Source: CAYLNH01 sp964384625
GTDB lineage: Bacteria > Verrucomicrobiota > Lentisphaeria > JABSQK01
Length of the DNA: 64,000 nt
Reading direction: 5' to 3'
Assembly: GCA_964384625.1 (NCBI GenBank)
Contig: CAYLNH010000002.1
Location: 44,050 to 108,049 of the forward strand
The notes beneath the pieces were generated by a model. That model ran no database searches. It worked only from the letters and a program-made list of their open reading frames with translations, and had not been told where the DNA came from. Shown here piece after piece: positions 34,809-43,346 of the stretch. Within the stretch, counting starts at the first letter, position 1. Every line of letters begins with the position of its first letter. A program made the position numbers and the translations under genes.

Positions 34809-36911
34809 CTACTTGGCCAGATACATGGCCATCAGGTCCTTCAGGCCCATCTTCTCGACGGCGCCCTGAAGGTCTTCCGCCTTGCTGCGGACCTCGGCGC
34901 TCTTGCTTTCGAGCGCGAGTTTGGCTAGCAACGCAGAGATCGTCAGGTTCTTCAGGTCCTCGCTCTTGAGACCTTCCTTGCCGATCAGTTCTTTCACCTG
35001 GGTGGCGAGGTTGGTCTCGCCGTCGGTGAGTTGCCGGGCCAAAGTGCTGTTGTCCACGAACCCGTCGACGGCTTTGGCCAGGCTGATGGACTTGAAGAAG
35101 GTTTCGAGGAACTGGCCGTCGCCGCCGACGATGTCGATGTCGGCGCTCTTCATGGCTTCGCCGAGGACGCGGGCCTGTTCGGCGGCGATCTGACGGTTGA
35201 CGTCGATGGCGGCCAACTGGATGCGCTCGTCCTTCTGCAGTTGGAGTTTGAACTCCTCGTGCTCCTTGCCGGCTTCGTTGAAGAGTTTCATGGCTTCGGC
35301 CTTCTGGTTGATACCGTCGGCGTCGGCCTTGAATTTGGCGGCGTTGGCAGTGGCTTCGGCGGTGCCCTTCTTCTCGATGCCTTCGGCGTCGGCGAGGTAG
35401 AGGGCCTGTTTGGCGGTTGCTTCCGCCGTGCCTTTGGCCTTGGTGCCGTCGGCTTCCGCGTTGAATTTTTCGCGCATGGCGGAGGCTTCCGCCTTGCCAG
35501 TGACTTCGATGGCTTCGGCTTCGGCCTTTTCGACATGGACCTTGGCCATGCCGTCGGCGGCATTTACGGCGATCAGCCCTTCGGCGCGGGCCTTTTCGCC
35601 TTCCGCCAGTTTGGACTGCTTCTCGCGTTCGGCGTCTGCCAGCCGGACCTGTTCTTCGTAGAGGTGTTTGGCCGCAGTCTCTTTGGCTTCGGCTTCGACG
35701 GTGATTTCGATGGCCTTCTTCTTGGCGATCTTCTCGGCGTCGATGACTTCGGCCTGGCGGATGCGGTCGGCTTCCTGGACGACGCGGACTTCCTTAATTT
35801 TCTCTTCTTCTTCGGCGACCGTGCGTTCGAGGGCGACGCGTTCGCGGATGATTTCCTGGATATTCTTCTTTTCGGTCTCGACGTCCTTCTCTTTCTCGAT
35901 CTCTTTCAGGGCGACCAGGCGTTCGCGCTCGGTGGCCTCCAGGTCGCGGTCACGAACGACGCGTTCGTTCTCGACGGCGACCGCGCGTTCCTTGTTCTTC
36001 GCGGCGATTTCGACCTGGCGCTGCTTGTTCTCTTCCTGCACCATCAACTGCTCGTCGGCGTTGATGCGGGCGCCCTCGGCCTTGATGCGTTCTTCTTCCT
36101 CGACGCGATGGGATTCGGCTTCTTCGCGGGCGCGGATGACGGCGACTTCGCGTTTCTGCCGGGCTTCGGCTTCGGCTTCCTGGCGGTCGAGTTCGAGGAT
36201 GGTCTGGCGGGCTTCAACGTCCTGCCGGCGCACTTCCTTTTCTTCGTGGCGCTGGCGGTCGTTGGTGATGATGTGTTCTTCGACGGTGAGCTGGGTGATC
36301 TTCTTGATACCCTCGGCATCGAGGATATTGGTCGGATCCAGGGAGTCCTTGGGTGTCTGTTCGAGGTAGTCGATCGCCGCGTCTTCCAGGCAGTAGCCGT
36401 TCAGCTCGGTACCGATGACTTCGATGATGGCTTCCTTGAACACCTGCCGGTTGTCGTACAGGCTGGTGAAGTCCATCTTCTTGCCGACGGTCTTCAGGGC
36501 CTCAGAGAATTTGGCGCTGAACAGTTCTTCCAGGACTTTGTAGTCCGAAGCGCGGTCGCAGCCGACCATCTGGGCGACCTTGAGCACGTCTTCTTCGGTC
36601 TGATTGACGCGCATGTAGAAGGCAACAGTGATGTCCGCGCGGATGTTGTCTTTGCAGATCAACCCGTTTTCGCCGCGGCGGTCGATCTCGATGCGTTTGA
36701 CCGAGATGTCCATTTCCTCGGCTTTCCACAGGATCGGGATGACGACGCCGCCCTGGAAGGTGACGTCGATCTTCTTGCGCTTGTTGATAATCAGCGCGGT
36801 GCCTTGTTCGACTTTGCGATACCATTTCAAGGCCCAGACGACCATCCCGACAAAGAGGATGACGATGAACAGACCCACGACGATGAGCAGAGGGATTACG
36901 AACTCACCCAT
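34809..36911 (-). CDS. Flotillin-like SPFH protein (YqiK/FloT type)
   Basis: This 700-residue protein has an N-terminal membrane helix (IPLLIVVGLFIVILFVGMVV), an SPFH domain at about residues 30-210 (LKWYRKVEQGTALIINKRKK), and a long Glu/Ala/Lys/Arg coiled coil. The coiled coil includes AEA/KAEA/GTAEAT repeats typical of the flotillin domain (GKAEASAMREKFNAEADGTK). The C-terminus ends with a small helical domain (LTISALLAKLALESKSAEVR). Flotillins scaffold membrane microdomains. GGAG lies 8 bases before the ATG. It is the third gene of the YqiJ-like, short SPFH, flotillin run and ends at a clear terminator. E. coli has the comparable yqiJ-yqiK pair. Confidence 0.88.
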   Translation of the reverse strand: MGEFVIPLLIVVGLFIVILFVGMVVWALKWYRKVEQGTALIINKRKKIDVTFQGGVVIPILWKAEEMDISVKRIEIDRRGENGLICKDNIRADITVAFYMRVNQTEEDVLKVAQMVGCDRASDYKVLEELFSAKFSEALKTVGKKMDFTSLYDNRQVFKEAIIEVIGTELNGYCLEDAAIDYLEQTPKDSLDPTNILDAEGIKKITQLTVEEHIITNDRQRHEEKEVRRQDVEARQTILELDRQEAEAEARQKREVAVIRAREEAESHRVEEEERIKAEGARINADEQLMVQEENKQRQVEIAAKNKERAVAVENERVVRDRDLEATERERLVALKEIEKEKDVETEKKNIQEIIRERVALERTVAEEEEKIKEVRVVQEADRIRQAEVIDAEKIAKKKAIEITVEAEAKETAAKHLYEEQVRLADAEREKQSKLAEGEKARAEGLIAVNAADGMAKVHVEKAEAEAIEVTGKAEASAMREKFNAEADGTKAKGTAEATAKQALYLADAEGIEKKGTAEATANAAKFKADADGINQKAEAMKLFNEAGKEHEEFKLQLQKDERIQLAAIDVNRQIAAEQARVLGEAMKSADIDIVGGDGQFLETFFKSISLAKAVDGFVDNSTLARQLTDGETNLATQVKELIGKEGLKSEDLKNLTISALLAKLALESKSAEVRSKAEDLQGAVEKMGLKDLMAMYLAK

Positions 36912-36956
36912 TGGTATGTCTCCATGTTGTATTGGTGTTGGCAGTCATGACAAAAC

Positions 36957-37514
36957 TCAGGTTGCTTGGGTAAACTGATTGACGGCGAGCCGTTCCAGAA
37001 GATATCCGTCCAAATCAGTGCCGATGCCGGCGACGATGCGATCGGCGAAGGCTTCGCGGTCTGCGGCGATGGCGGCAAAATCGCGGCGCCGGCAGGCGCC
37101 CTTGATGGCGTCCCGAAACCGCGTGGCGAAAAGCCTTTCGAAGGTCTCCTGACTGGCCGCGCCGTCGACGCCGTGTTGTTCGACCAGGCGTTTGATGGAT
37201 GTCTCGTCCGGGGTGACGCGCACGAAGAACGCGGCTTGGATTTCGGCTCTGGTTCCATCCTTGCAGGCGACGGCCCGGTCGCCGGTGAAGTCGACGTCGA
37301 GGCGTTTCATGGTGATATCCAGTTCATCAACGGCGGCGCCGGCAGGGACCATGGTACTGGTCAGCGTGACGTGCATCTTGTCGTTCTTCGTGATGATCAG
37401 AGCTTTGCCCTGGTCAACCAGACGGCAGCTCCGGCGGAACCAGACGGCTCCGGCCGTCGTCAGGGCGGCAAGCACCAGCGCAGCGATGACGGCAGCGGCA
37501 ACTAGCGGCTCCAC
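36957..37514 (-). CDS. Short SPFH-domain protein (second truncated flotillin paralogue)
   Basis: This protein of about 185 residues reads from GTG at 37514, chosen because GGAGG lies 5 bases upstream; an in-frame ATG at 37550 lacks such a site. It has one membrane helix (LVAAAVIAALVLAALTTAGA) and an SPFH-like domain (LVDQGKALIITKNDKMHVTL ... MKRLDVDFTGDRAVACKDGT). It is more diverged from the flotillin than the protein at 21281-21844 and also lacks the coiled coil. It lies 45 bp upstream of the flotillin and about 50 bp downstream of the YqiJ-like gene, so all three probably act together at the membrane. Confidence 0.75.
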   Translation of the reverse strand: MEPLVAAAVIAALVLAALTTAGAVWFRRSCRLVDQGKALIITKNDKMHVTLTSTMVPAGAAVDELDITMKRLDVDFTGDRAVACKDGTRAEIQAAFFVRVTPDETSIKRLVEQHGVDGAASQETFERLFATRFRDAIKGACRRRDFAAIAADREAFADRIVAGIGTDLDGYLLERLAVNQFTQAT

Positions 37515-37565
37515 ACGACCCTCCGAGTTGATCCGGCAACCGACACGCATCCCGGCTGTTCCCTT

Positions 37566-38366
37566 CTATAGCAGTGGTGAAACAATGTATTTATGCTGTT
37601 CTTTGTCGTAGTCAATGATAAACACTTCGTCGCCGATGGTCATGCTGTCATAGTTCTTGCCCTTCTGACAGATGACATTGATCAGCAGCGGCGATCCCTT
37701 GGTTCGTACTTCGGCCTGGCCAAATGTTTCGGTAACCTTGCTGGTCTTGACGGTACACCTTTTGCCGATCAGATACGCGGCGCCGTGTTGGGTGGTTGTT
37801 TCCATAAGTCCCCGGAATGGTTTGCTGGTGAAATGCGTCAGGAAGAATGACACCGCGAAGCTGCCGCCAAGGACGATCAGGAAGAGGATGACGGCGGGGA
37901 TGCCCTGGCCGATCCAGCCGGGCAGGTAGTGGTGTCCCAGGCAGGCGAAGAACCACATGGTAAAGATAAGCAGGGAGAGCACCACCGTGGCCGGCGACGA
38001 ACCGAAATTGAGAAACCGCAGGGCCCGGTGAATGACGCCGCCGGCTTCCGTGCCGGCGCCGGTGACCGCGCCGTGCGCCGCGTCAATGCCGTCGCCCACT
38101 TCCACCACCGAATCCATCACCGAGTCTGCGGCGCCGTCGACCGCGCCGTCGACCGCGCCGTCGACCGCGCCGTCGACCGCGCCGTCGACCGCGGCATCCG
38201 CAGCACCGTCAATGGCGCCGTCGACGGCGGCATCAGCGCCGCCGTCCAGGAAATCTACATCGACCACCCCGAAGATCATTACAATCCAGTAGAGCATCAC
38301 CAGACACAGCGGAATTGTGTAGACCAGCATTGGTCCGGTGAAGATGAACTTTAGGAACTCAATCAT
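37566..38366 (-). CDS. YqiJ/NfeD-like membrane protein with Ala-Val-Asp-Gly repeats
   Basis: This 266-residue protein has an N-terminal helix (MLVYTIPLCLVMLYWIVMIF). A low-complexity segment at about residues 37-80 is dominated by AVDG repeats, encoded by five tandem 12-bp units (GCGCCGTCGACC on plus) at 38131-38190. Two or three more membrane helices follow (VVLSLLIFTMWFFACLGHHY; IPAVILFLIVLGGSFAVSFF). A C-terminal OB-fold-like domain ends it (LIGKRCTVKTSKVTETFGQA ... GDEVFIIDYDKEQHKYIVSP). This is the layout of YqiJ-type flotillin partners. It heads the flotillin cluster. The repeat segment is extramembrane and its purpose is unknown. Confidence 0.8.
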   Translation of the reverse strand: MIEFLKFIFTGPMLVYTIPLCLVMLYWIVMIFGVVDVDFLDGGADAAVDGAIDGAADAAVDGAVDGAVDGAVDGAVDGAADSVMDSVVEVGDGIDAAHGAVTGAGTEAGGVIHRALRFLNFGSSPATVVLSLLIFTMWFFACLGHHYLPGWIGQGIPAVILFLIVLGGSFAVSFFLTHFTSKPFRGLMETTTQHGAAYLIGKRCTVKTSKVTETFGQAEVRTKGSPLLINVICQKGKNYDSMTIGDEVFIIDYDKEQHKYIVSPLL

Positions 38367-38871
38367 GCCACGTCCCCAGTCGTTCCGGAAGCGGTGCCCC
38401 GGGAATGGTACTCCTCTGACTTCGTCGGTCCGGCCAAACTCTACGGTGGAGATAAGTGGTTTTCAACCGCGCCTCACTGATTTGCTCGGTGCTTCTCTGA
38501 GGGTACGCAGGAGGTGGTGAAATCTGTCAGCGCACGGAAGCGGGCGGTCGCCTTGCCGACAGCTGCCGGGTGCAGCTGCATGGTCCGCGAAAAAGGTGCG
38601 GGATCGATTCCTGCCCTTCGGGAAGAGGCCCCAAAGCACGGCTTGAAAAGCGCTTATGCTGCAGGAGGAGAAGAACGGGAGGAGGAGCAAGGGTGTGTGT
38701 ACTCCTTCTTCAGTTGAGCTGACACACCATCACCTCGGCCCTTTGCACCGGAAATGGCAAACCGTTTGCCATTTCCGGCGAAAGAGACCGCAGAGTCGAG
38801 GCGAGCACGAAACAGAAGGGAGGTCGCCACTCCGCGGCACAGCCAGAGGGATCTCTTCGCGGCAAGTGCAG
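38367..38871. repeat. Intergenic region with dispersed repeat B, copy 1
   Basis: Most of this gap (about 38570-38870) is a plus-oriented copy of repeat B, recognisable by GGTGCGGGATC, CTTCAGTTGAGCTGACACACC and a central hairpin. The hairpin pairs CCGGAAATGGCAAAC with GTTTGCCATTTCCGG at about 38751-38782. No coding gene is supported. The region lies upstream of the YqiJ-like gene and downstream of asnB. Confidence 0.75.
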
Positions 38872-40740
38872 CTACTCGCGGGTATGCTGGAGCCAGAGCT
38901 CGAAGACCAGCAGGGCGAAGAGGGGATAGCTGTTGTCGGCTTGTTCGTTGCCGTGCGCGTCGAGGAGGTCCTCGACGGCGTCGCGGTCGAACCAGGCGTC
39001 GCGGACGAGATGGCCGTCGAGCAGGAGCTCAGTCGCCGGCTGTTGCCAGTCGCCGCGCAGCCAGGCGGCAACGGGCACGCCGAAGCCCATCTTCGGGCGG
39101 GCAAAAATCTCGTTGGGCAGGAGGTCCTTGAAGGTGTCTTTCAGGATGCGCTTGCGGTTGGCGCCGTGCTGTTTGAAGCGGTAGGGCAGGGCCATGGCGA
39201 GGTCAACGACGTCAGGGTCGAGGAACGGGCTGCGGACCTCCAGGGAATGGGCCATGGCGGCGCGGTCGACTTTCACGAGGATGTCGTCGACGAGGTAGCT
39301 GCGCAGATCCAGTTCCATGATCGCGTTGATTGTGGGGTCACCGGCAAGCTTTTCCTGGAGCACGCGGATCGACGCTTGCGGCGCGGCCGCGCGCAGCCGT
39401 TCGCCGTGGATCCGCCGCCGGGCGTCCTCGGGGAACCGCGAGATAATCTGGAGATAGCGTTGCAGGCCGTCCACATCGCCCAGGTCGACGAGTCTTCGCA
39501 GTTTGCCGGCAAACGAGCGTTCCTCGGTCATCGGCGGCATGAGTTTGAGGAGCATTCGTTTGACCACCGCCCGCATGGCTTGCGGACAGACCGTGAGCAG
39601 TTCACAGAGCTTGTAGACGCGGTAGCGGTAGTAGCCGCCGAAGAACTCGTCGGCGGCATCACCGCTGAGGGCGACGGTGACGTGTTCCCGGGTGAATTTT
39701 GCGAGCAGTGCGGTGGGCAGCATGGACGAATCGGCAAACGGCTCTTCGAACTGGCCGACAATCCAGCGGAGGTCGGCGAAGCTGCCGGGCTCGACTTCGA
39801 GGCAATGGTGTTCCGTGCCGAGGTGGTCGGCGACGGTTTGGGCGTGGTGTCGTTCGTCGTATTTCGGGTTTGGGAAGCCGATGGCGAATGTCCGGGCGGT
39901 CTGGCTGCCGAGTTGTTTCTGGGCGAGGGCACAGATGATGCTCGAATCCATGCCGCCGGAGAGGAACATGCCGAGGGGCACGTCTGCCACCAGCCGCCGT
40001 TTGACGGCGGCGGACAGGCGTTCCTGCAGCTGTTCACAGGATTCCGCATAGGTTTCGGGTGAATTCCCAGTCAGCTGCGGCTGCCAGTACCTGCCGTGTT
40101 CCACTTTGCCGTCGTCGAATCGGAGCCAGGCGCCGGGCGAGAGCTTGCGGATGCCGTTGTAGATGCATTGCGGCTCGGGGACGTAAAGGAACTCGAGATA
40201 GTCATGGAGGGCCTGTGGATTGATGGATATGTCAACCCAGTCGATCGGCCGCAGGGATGCCGGGCCGCTGGCGAAGGCAAACCGGTCGCCGTCGTGCACG
40301 TAGAACAGCGGTTTTTGTCCGAGGCGGTCGCGGGCGAGCACGAGTTCCCCGGTTTTGACGTTGCAGATGGCGAAGGCGAACATGCCGTTCAATTTGTCCA
40401 GCATATCAATGCCTTCTTCTTCGTACAGATGCAGGAGGACCTCGGAGTCGGTCCGGGTCGCGAATCGATGGCCTTTGTCGAGCAGTTCCCGGCGCTGCCG
40501 GCGGAAGTCGTAGATCTCGCCGTTGAACACAAGCGCCAGCGACTGGTCCTCGTTGAACAGCGGCTGTCTGCCGCCGTCCAGGTCGATGATGCTCAAGCGG
40601 CGATGGGCGAGGCCGATCCTGTCGGTGAGGAAGAAGCCGGAGTCATCCGGGCCGCGGCGGGCCAGGGGAGCGGCCAGCCGATCCAGCAACGACTGGTCCG
40701 GCGGCGTTCGGGGATCAATTATGCCGGCAATACCACACAT
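38872..40740 (-). CDS. asnB: Asparagine synthetase (glutamine-hydrolysing)
   Basis: AsnB makes asparagine from aspartate, glutamine and ATP. The 622-residue protein begins MCGIAGII, exposing the catalytic Cys 2 of the class II glutamine amidotransferase domain, with RRGPDDSGFF and VFNGEIYDFRR following. The synthetase domain has the PP-loop LSGGMDSS, then GDAADEFFGGYYRYR and EVRSPFLDPDVVDLAMALPY. The length fits the AsnB family, including variants that amidate sugars or peptides in surface polymer pathways. The start abuts the stop of the small secreted-protein gene (TGAATG), so the two are coupled. Specificity for free aspartate is assumed from family membership. Confidence 0.93.
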   Translation of the reverse strand: MCGIAGIIDPRTPPDQSLLDRLAAPLARRGPDDSGFFLTDRIGLAHRRLSIIDLDGGRQPLFNEDQSLALVFNGEIYDFRRQRRELLDKGHRFATRTDSEVLLHLYEEEGIDMLDKLNGMFAFAICNVKTGELVLARDRLGQKPLFYVHDGDRFAFASGPASLRPIDWVDISINPQALHDYLEFLYVPEPQCIYNGIRKLSPGAWLRFDDGKVEHGRYWQPQLTGNSPETYAESCEQLQERLSAAVKRRLVADVPLGMFLSGGMDSSIICALAQKQLGSQTARTFAIGFPNPKYDERHHAQTVADHLGTEHHCLEVEPGSFADLRWIVGQFEEPFADSSMLPTALLAKFTREHVTVALSGDAADEFFGGYYRYRVYKLCELLTVCPQAMRAVVKRMLLKLMPPMTEERSFAGKLRRLVDLGDVDGLQRYLQIISRFPEDARRRIHGERLRAAAPQASIRVLQEKLAGDPTINAIMELDLRSYLVDDILVKVDRAAMAHSLEVRSPFLDPDVVDLAMALPYRFKQHGANRKRILKDTFKDLLPNEIFARPKMGFGVPVAAWLRGDWQQPATELLLDGHLVRDAWFDRDAVEDLLDAHGNEQADNSYPLFALLVFELWLQHTRE

Positions 40741-41103
40741 TCAGAAGTGCGCCTCGAAGACGATCGAGAGACTGTGGGCTTCGACGTCGGTGTCGCCCCC
40801 TGAAAACCGGGCGTCGTCGCGTTTGCGGGGATATTCGATGCCGACGCAGCCGATATCCATGGCAAAGGCATGGCCGCAGCGGACATTGGCGCTCCGGCCG
40901 CCGGTTTCGGAAACGTCTTTCTTGACGAGCCGGTATTTATCGAGCCGGTCGTGTCCCTTTTCGCAGATGAATTCGGTGCGCGGCAGACCGTATTCCAGGT
41001 TGGTCGGTTTGTCTTCGACGACGAGGGCGGAGTTGGCGGCGCCGACGCCCACGACGGCCAACCCGAAACTGAGCGTGGGTACAGATTGTCGCGAGCAACG
41101 CAT
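40741..41103 (-). CDS. Small secreted hypothetical protein
   Basis: The family was not recognised. The protein of about 120 residues starts at ATG 41103 with GGAG about 10 bases upstream (an ATG at 41121 is possible). It has a signal peptide (SVPTLSFGLAVVGVGAANSA). The mature part has three cysteines (EFICEKGHD, VRCGHAFAMDIGCVGIEY) and is otherwise polar, ending HSLSIVFEAHF. It is directly coupled to asnB. The Cys content suggests a disulphide-stabilised periplasmic or outer-membrane protein; nothing further can be said. Confidence 0.55.
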   Translation of the reverse strand: MRCSRQSVPTLSFGLAVVGVGAANSALVVEDKPTNLEYGLPRTEFICEKGHDRLDKYRLVKKDVSETGGRSANVRCGHAFAMDIGCVGIEYPRKRDDARFSGGDTDVEAHSLSIVFEAHF

Positions 41104-41156
41104 GGTCGGGGTCTCCGGCATTGAGTCTGGCGTACTGTAGCGCGGGTTCGGCGGGA

Positions 41157-41184
41157 TTGCATGCCGTCAAGCGGGCGTTACATT
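41157..41184 (+). promoter_or_regulatory. Candidate sigma70-type promoter for the reverse transcriptase
   Basis: TTGCAT at 41157-41162 and TACATT at 41179-41184 are separated by 16 bp, about 27 bases before the ATG at 41211. This favours that ATG over the in-frame upstream codon at 41121. Confidence 0.4.
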
Positions 41185-41210
41185 ACCTTGCACGTATTGC
41201 AGAGAAACGG

Positions 41211-42680
41211 ATGAATCACCCCCGGAACGTACTGGATCACTCGCTGCCGTCGGACCGGAGTCCGGTCCGGTTTGAGCAGGTCTATTCCGAACTGGCCCTG
41301 CACCAGGCCGCGCTCAAGGCCTATACCAAGGGCCTGTTCTCCTGGCGCAAGGCCGCCAACATCTCGCATGACGGCGGCACGCTGTACGACTTCGCCCGGT
41401 GCGGTCCGCAGCACCTGGAACAACTGCACCGGCAACTGCGGCGGCAGACCTTCAGCTTCCGTGAAGGACTGGAGCTGGAGTACAACTTCAACGGCAAAAA
41501 ACGCCGGGTCTACCTGTTTCCCTGGGAGGAACGCATCGTTGACATCTGGTTGTTCCAGGCGTTGAACCGGCATTTCCACAGCGCCTTTTCCGCGTCGGTC
41601 TATGCCTATCGCCATCGGGACTACGGCGTCGACCGCTGTCAACATCAGGTCGCGCGGACGCTGCGCCAACTGCCGCAACCGGTTTACCTGTTCAAGCGCG
41701 ATATCCGCAACTACTTCCCGTCGATCGACCATGAACTCCTGCGGCGGGCAATTGCCTTGTGGGTGGCCGACGATTATCTGCGCGAGCTGCTGTGCCAGCG
41801 GGTGGCGTTCCGGTTTCGGCGGCCGGATGTGCCGGAGATTCAGACGGCGTCCCGCGGCGTGGCTTTCGGCACGCCCATCGCCTGTTTTCTGGCGAACCTG
41901 TTTCTGGTGCCGTTGGACCGGGCGATGCGTGGGTTCGACGGTATCCGCTATTTCCGCTATGCCGACGACATGCTGGTGGTCGGCGCGGACCGGCAGGAGG
42001 TCCTGCGGTCACGCGGTCGGTTCAAGGAGGTCCTTGGCCGGCTGCGTCTGGAGAGTAAGCCGAGTCAGCACCGGGACGTGGCGTTCCTGCCGGCCGGCGA
42101 AGTGGACGACGAGTTCACGGCCGTCCGCAAGTTCCGGCATCTGGGGCTGGATTTCCGGGCTGACGGCCAGGTCGGGCTGGCGCGCGAGAAGTTGCGCAAG
42201 ATCCGCAATCTTTTTCGTTTCGCCATCCGCCGGAATCGGCGCAAGTGGCAGAAGCAGAACGCCCCGCGGGCCCGGGCGCAGGCGATCATCGACATTTGCC
42301 GTGACGTCATCGAACGTGGTCTGCGGCCGGTGGCGATCATCGACTACTATTTGAAGCACGTCACGGACGAGGACCAATTGCGGCTGCTTGACCGTTGGCT
42401 GGCGGAGGAGGTCCTGGCGCAGACCTTCGGCACGGGGCACCGCAAAGGGAATTTTCGGAAGCTGTCGTTTCGGGCGATGCGCGACATGGGGCTGCCGTCA
42501 CTGCGGCACCGGCGGCGGCTCTTGCAGCACGGGCATTTGCATTCCTCATTTTTTCAATTACGTCAAGATCGACTGTTTGCCGCGAAACGACGGCGGCTGT
42601 CATCCCGTGACCACGGGATTTCCTCCACGGCTGGAAGCACCGGCAACGAAACGTCTGTGAGGAAGGACGCCGGCTGTTGA
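41211..42680 (+). CDS. Reverse transcriptase of unassigned bacterial type
   Basis: This 489-residue protein is an RNA-templated DNA polymerase. The fingers region has YLFPWEERIVDIWLFQALNR near residues 101-120 and FSASVYAYRHRDYGVDRC. Motif 2 is FKRDIRNYFPSIDH at 161-174. Motif 4 is GVAFGTPIACFLANLFLVPL at 216-235, without the QGxxxSP of group II introns. The catalytic YADD is at 250-253, and FRHLGLDFRADG at 308-319 is the later palm block. A C-terminal region of about 140 residues has a striking conserved-looking end (GHRKGNFRKLSFRAMRDMGL and LPSLRHRRRLLQHGHLHSSF). No maturase, endonuclease, lectin-type target or template repeat was seen. A zinc-ribbon gene follows on the same strand. Confidence 0.88.
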   Translation: MNHPRNVLDHSLPSDRSPVRFEQVYSELALHQAALKAYTKGLFSWRKAANISHDGGTLYDFARCGPQHLEQLHRQLRRQTFSFREGLELEYNFNGKKRRVYLFPWEERIVDIWLFQALNRHFHSAFSASVYAYRHRDYGVDRCQHQVARTLRQLPQPVYLFKRDIRNYFPSIDHELLRRAIALWVADDYLRELLCQRVAFRFRRPDVPEIQTASRGVAFGTPIACFLANLFLVPLDRAMRGFDGIRYFRYADDMLVVGADRQEVLRSRGRFKEVLGRLRLESKPSQHRDVAFLPAGEVDDEFTAVRKFRHLGLDFRADGQVGLAREKLRKIRNLFRFAIRRNRRKWQKQNAPRARAQAIIDICRDVIERGLRPVAIIDYYLKHVTDEDQLRLLDRWLAEEVLAQTFGTGHRKGNFRKLSFRAMRDMGLPSLRHRRRLLQHGHLHSSFFQLRQDRLFAAKRRRLSSRDHGISSTAGSTGNETSVRKDAGC

Positions 42681-42695
42681 CAGATGTCATTGAAT

Positions 42696-42720
42696 ACCAT
42701 TGTACCAATGGTCGTTTTCT
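42696..42720 (+). terminator. Weak terminator-like hairpin after the reverse transcriptase
   Basis: A 7-bp stem ACCATTG/CAATGGT with a 3-base loop (42696-42712) is followed by CGTTTTCT. It would only partly separate the RT gene from the zinc-ribbon gene 50 bp on. Confidence 0.4.
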
Positions 42721-42762
42721 GAGTCGCCGTCGTTTCGCCTTTATTCAGGAAGGAGCATACGC

Positions 42763-43185
42763 ATGGGCTTGTTGACGAAGTTGTTTGGTCTGCGAATCCA
42801 GTGTCCGGAGTGTGGTCGGGTGGATGCGAAGGACGGTCTGGGCGGGGTTCGATGCGTCAACGAACACTGCCGCAACTTCGACGCGGCGTACGCGCAGGCA
42901 GCCGGTATCGGCGACACCGACGGCCAGAGCTTGCCGCGGGAAGCGTTTGCAACAATGCATGTGTCGTCCTCGGCCGGCGCCTTTCAGGAGGAGGCAATCG
43001 AGTTCGAGAACGTCGAGGAGATCGAGTATCTGAATTTCCGCGGGGAGCTGCGTCAATTCCGCATCGACGCCGACTCGATTCTCGACAAGGGCACGATGTT
43101 GTCGGTGTGCGTCGAGCCGACCGGCAAACGGATCGGTCTCAAGAAAGCGAGCATCAAGCGGCGCACCCCGGTGCCGAAGACCTGA
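42763..43185 (+). CDS. Small zinc-ribbon protein with a C-terminal beta domain
   Basis: This 140-residue protein starts at ATG 42763 after a strong ribosome-binding site (AGGAAGGAG). Near the N-terminus a four-Cys zinc ribbon is visible (QCPECGRVD ... GVRCVNEHCRNFD). The C-terminal 60 residues are beta-rich (EIEYLNFRGELRQFRIDADS, LSVCVEPTGKRIGLKKASI) and recall small WYL-like ligand-binding barrels, although this is only a resemblance. It lies 82 bp downstream of the reverse transcriptase on the same strand and is its only same-strand neighbour. A nucleic-acid-binding accessory role is possible but unproven. Confidence 0.7.
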   Translation: MGLLTKLFGLRIQCPECGRVDAKDGLGGVRCVNEHCRNFDAAYAQAAGIGDTDGQSLPREAFATMHVSSSAGAFQEEAIEFENVEEIEYLNFRGELRQFRIDADSILDKGTMLSVCVEPTGKRIGLKKASIKRRTPVPKT

Positions 43186-43241
43186 GCTCGGCCGGGGTGG
43201 GCGGGGGTTGCTCGTGTTTCGTGTTCCGCCCCAGGCAGGGG

Positions 43242-43291
43242 CGCGTCAATAATGACGCGACGCAGTAACCGGAGATACGCGATGCCCGTGT
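43242..43291 (-). repeat. Dispersed repeat D, copy 2 (between convergent genes)
   Basis: This is the inverted copy of 21872-21921, with about 4 mismatches in 50 bp. It contains the hairpin CGCGTCA-ATAA-TGACGCG. It sits between the zinc-ribbon gene and the oppositely oriented beta-helix lipoprotein gene. Confidence 0.85.
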
Positions 43292-43346
43292 TCCGCGTCA
43301 CGTGCTCCGGCGCGAAGGCGGAAGTCGACGGCGATGGTGGGGCAGG

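Noticed and set aside
35031..36950. A 639-codon plus-strand frame rich in Phe, Leu and Asp
   Set aside because: It is the mirror of the flotillin coiled coil; no membrane-protein logic or start signal supports it.
41211..43300. Diversity-generating retroelement
   Set aside because: The RT motif 4 lacks the usual SQ of DGR enzymes. No template/variable repeat pair with adenine-specific changes was found, and no lectin-fold target is near. Repeat D copies differ at several base types, not only adenines.
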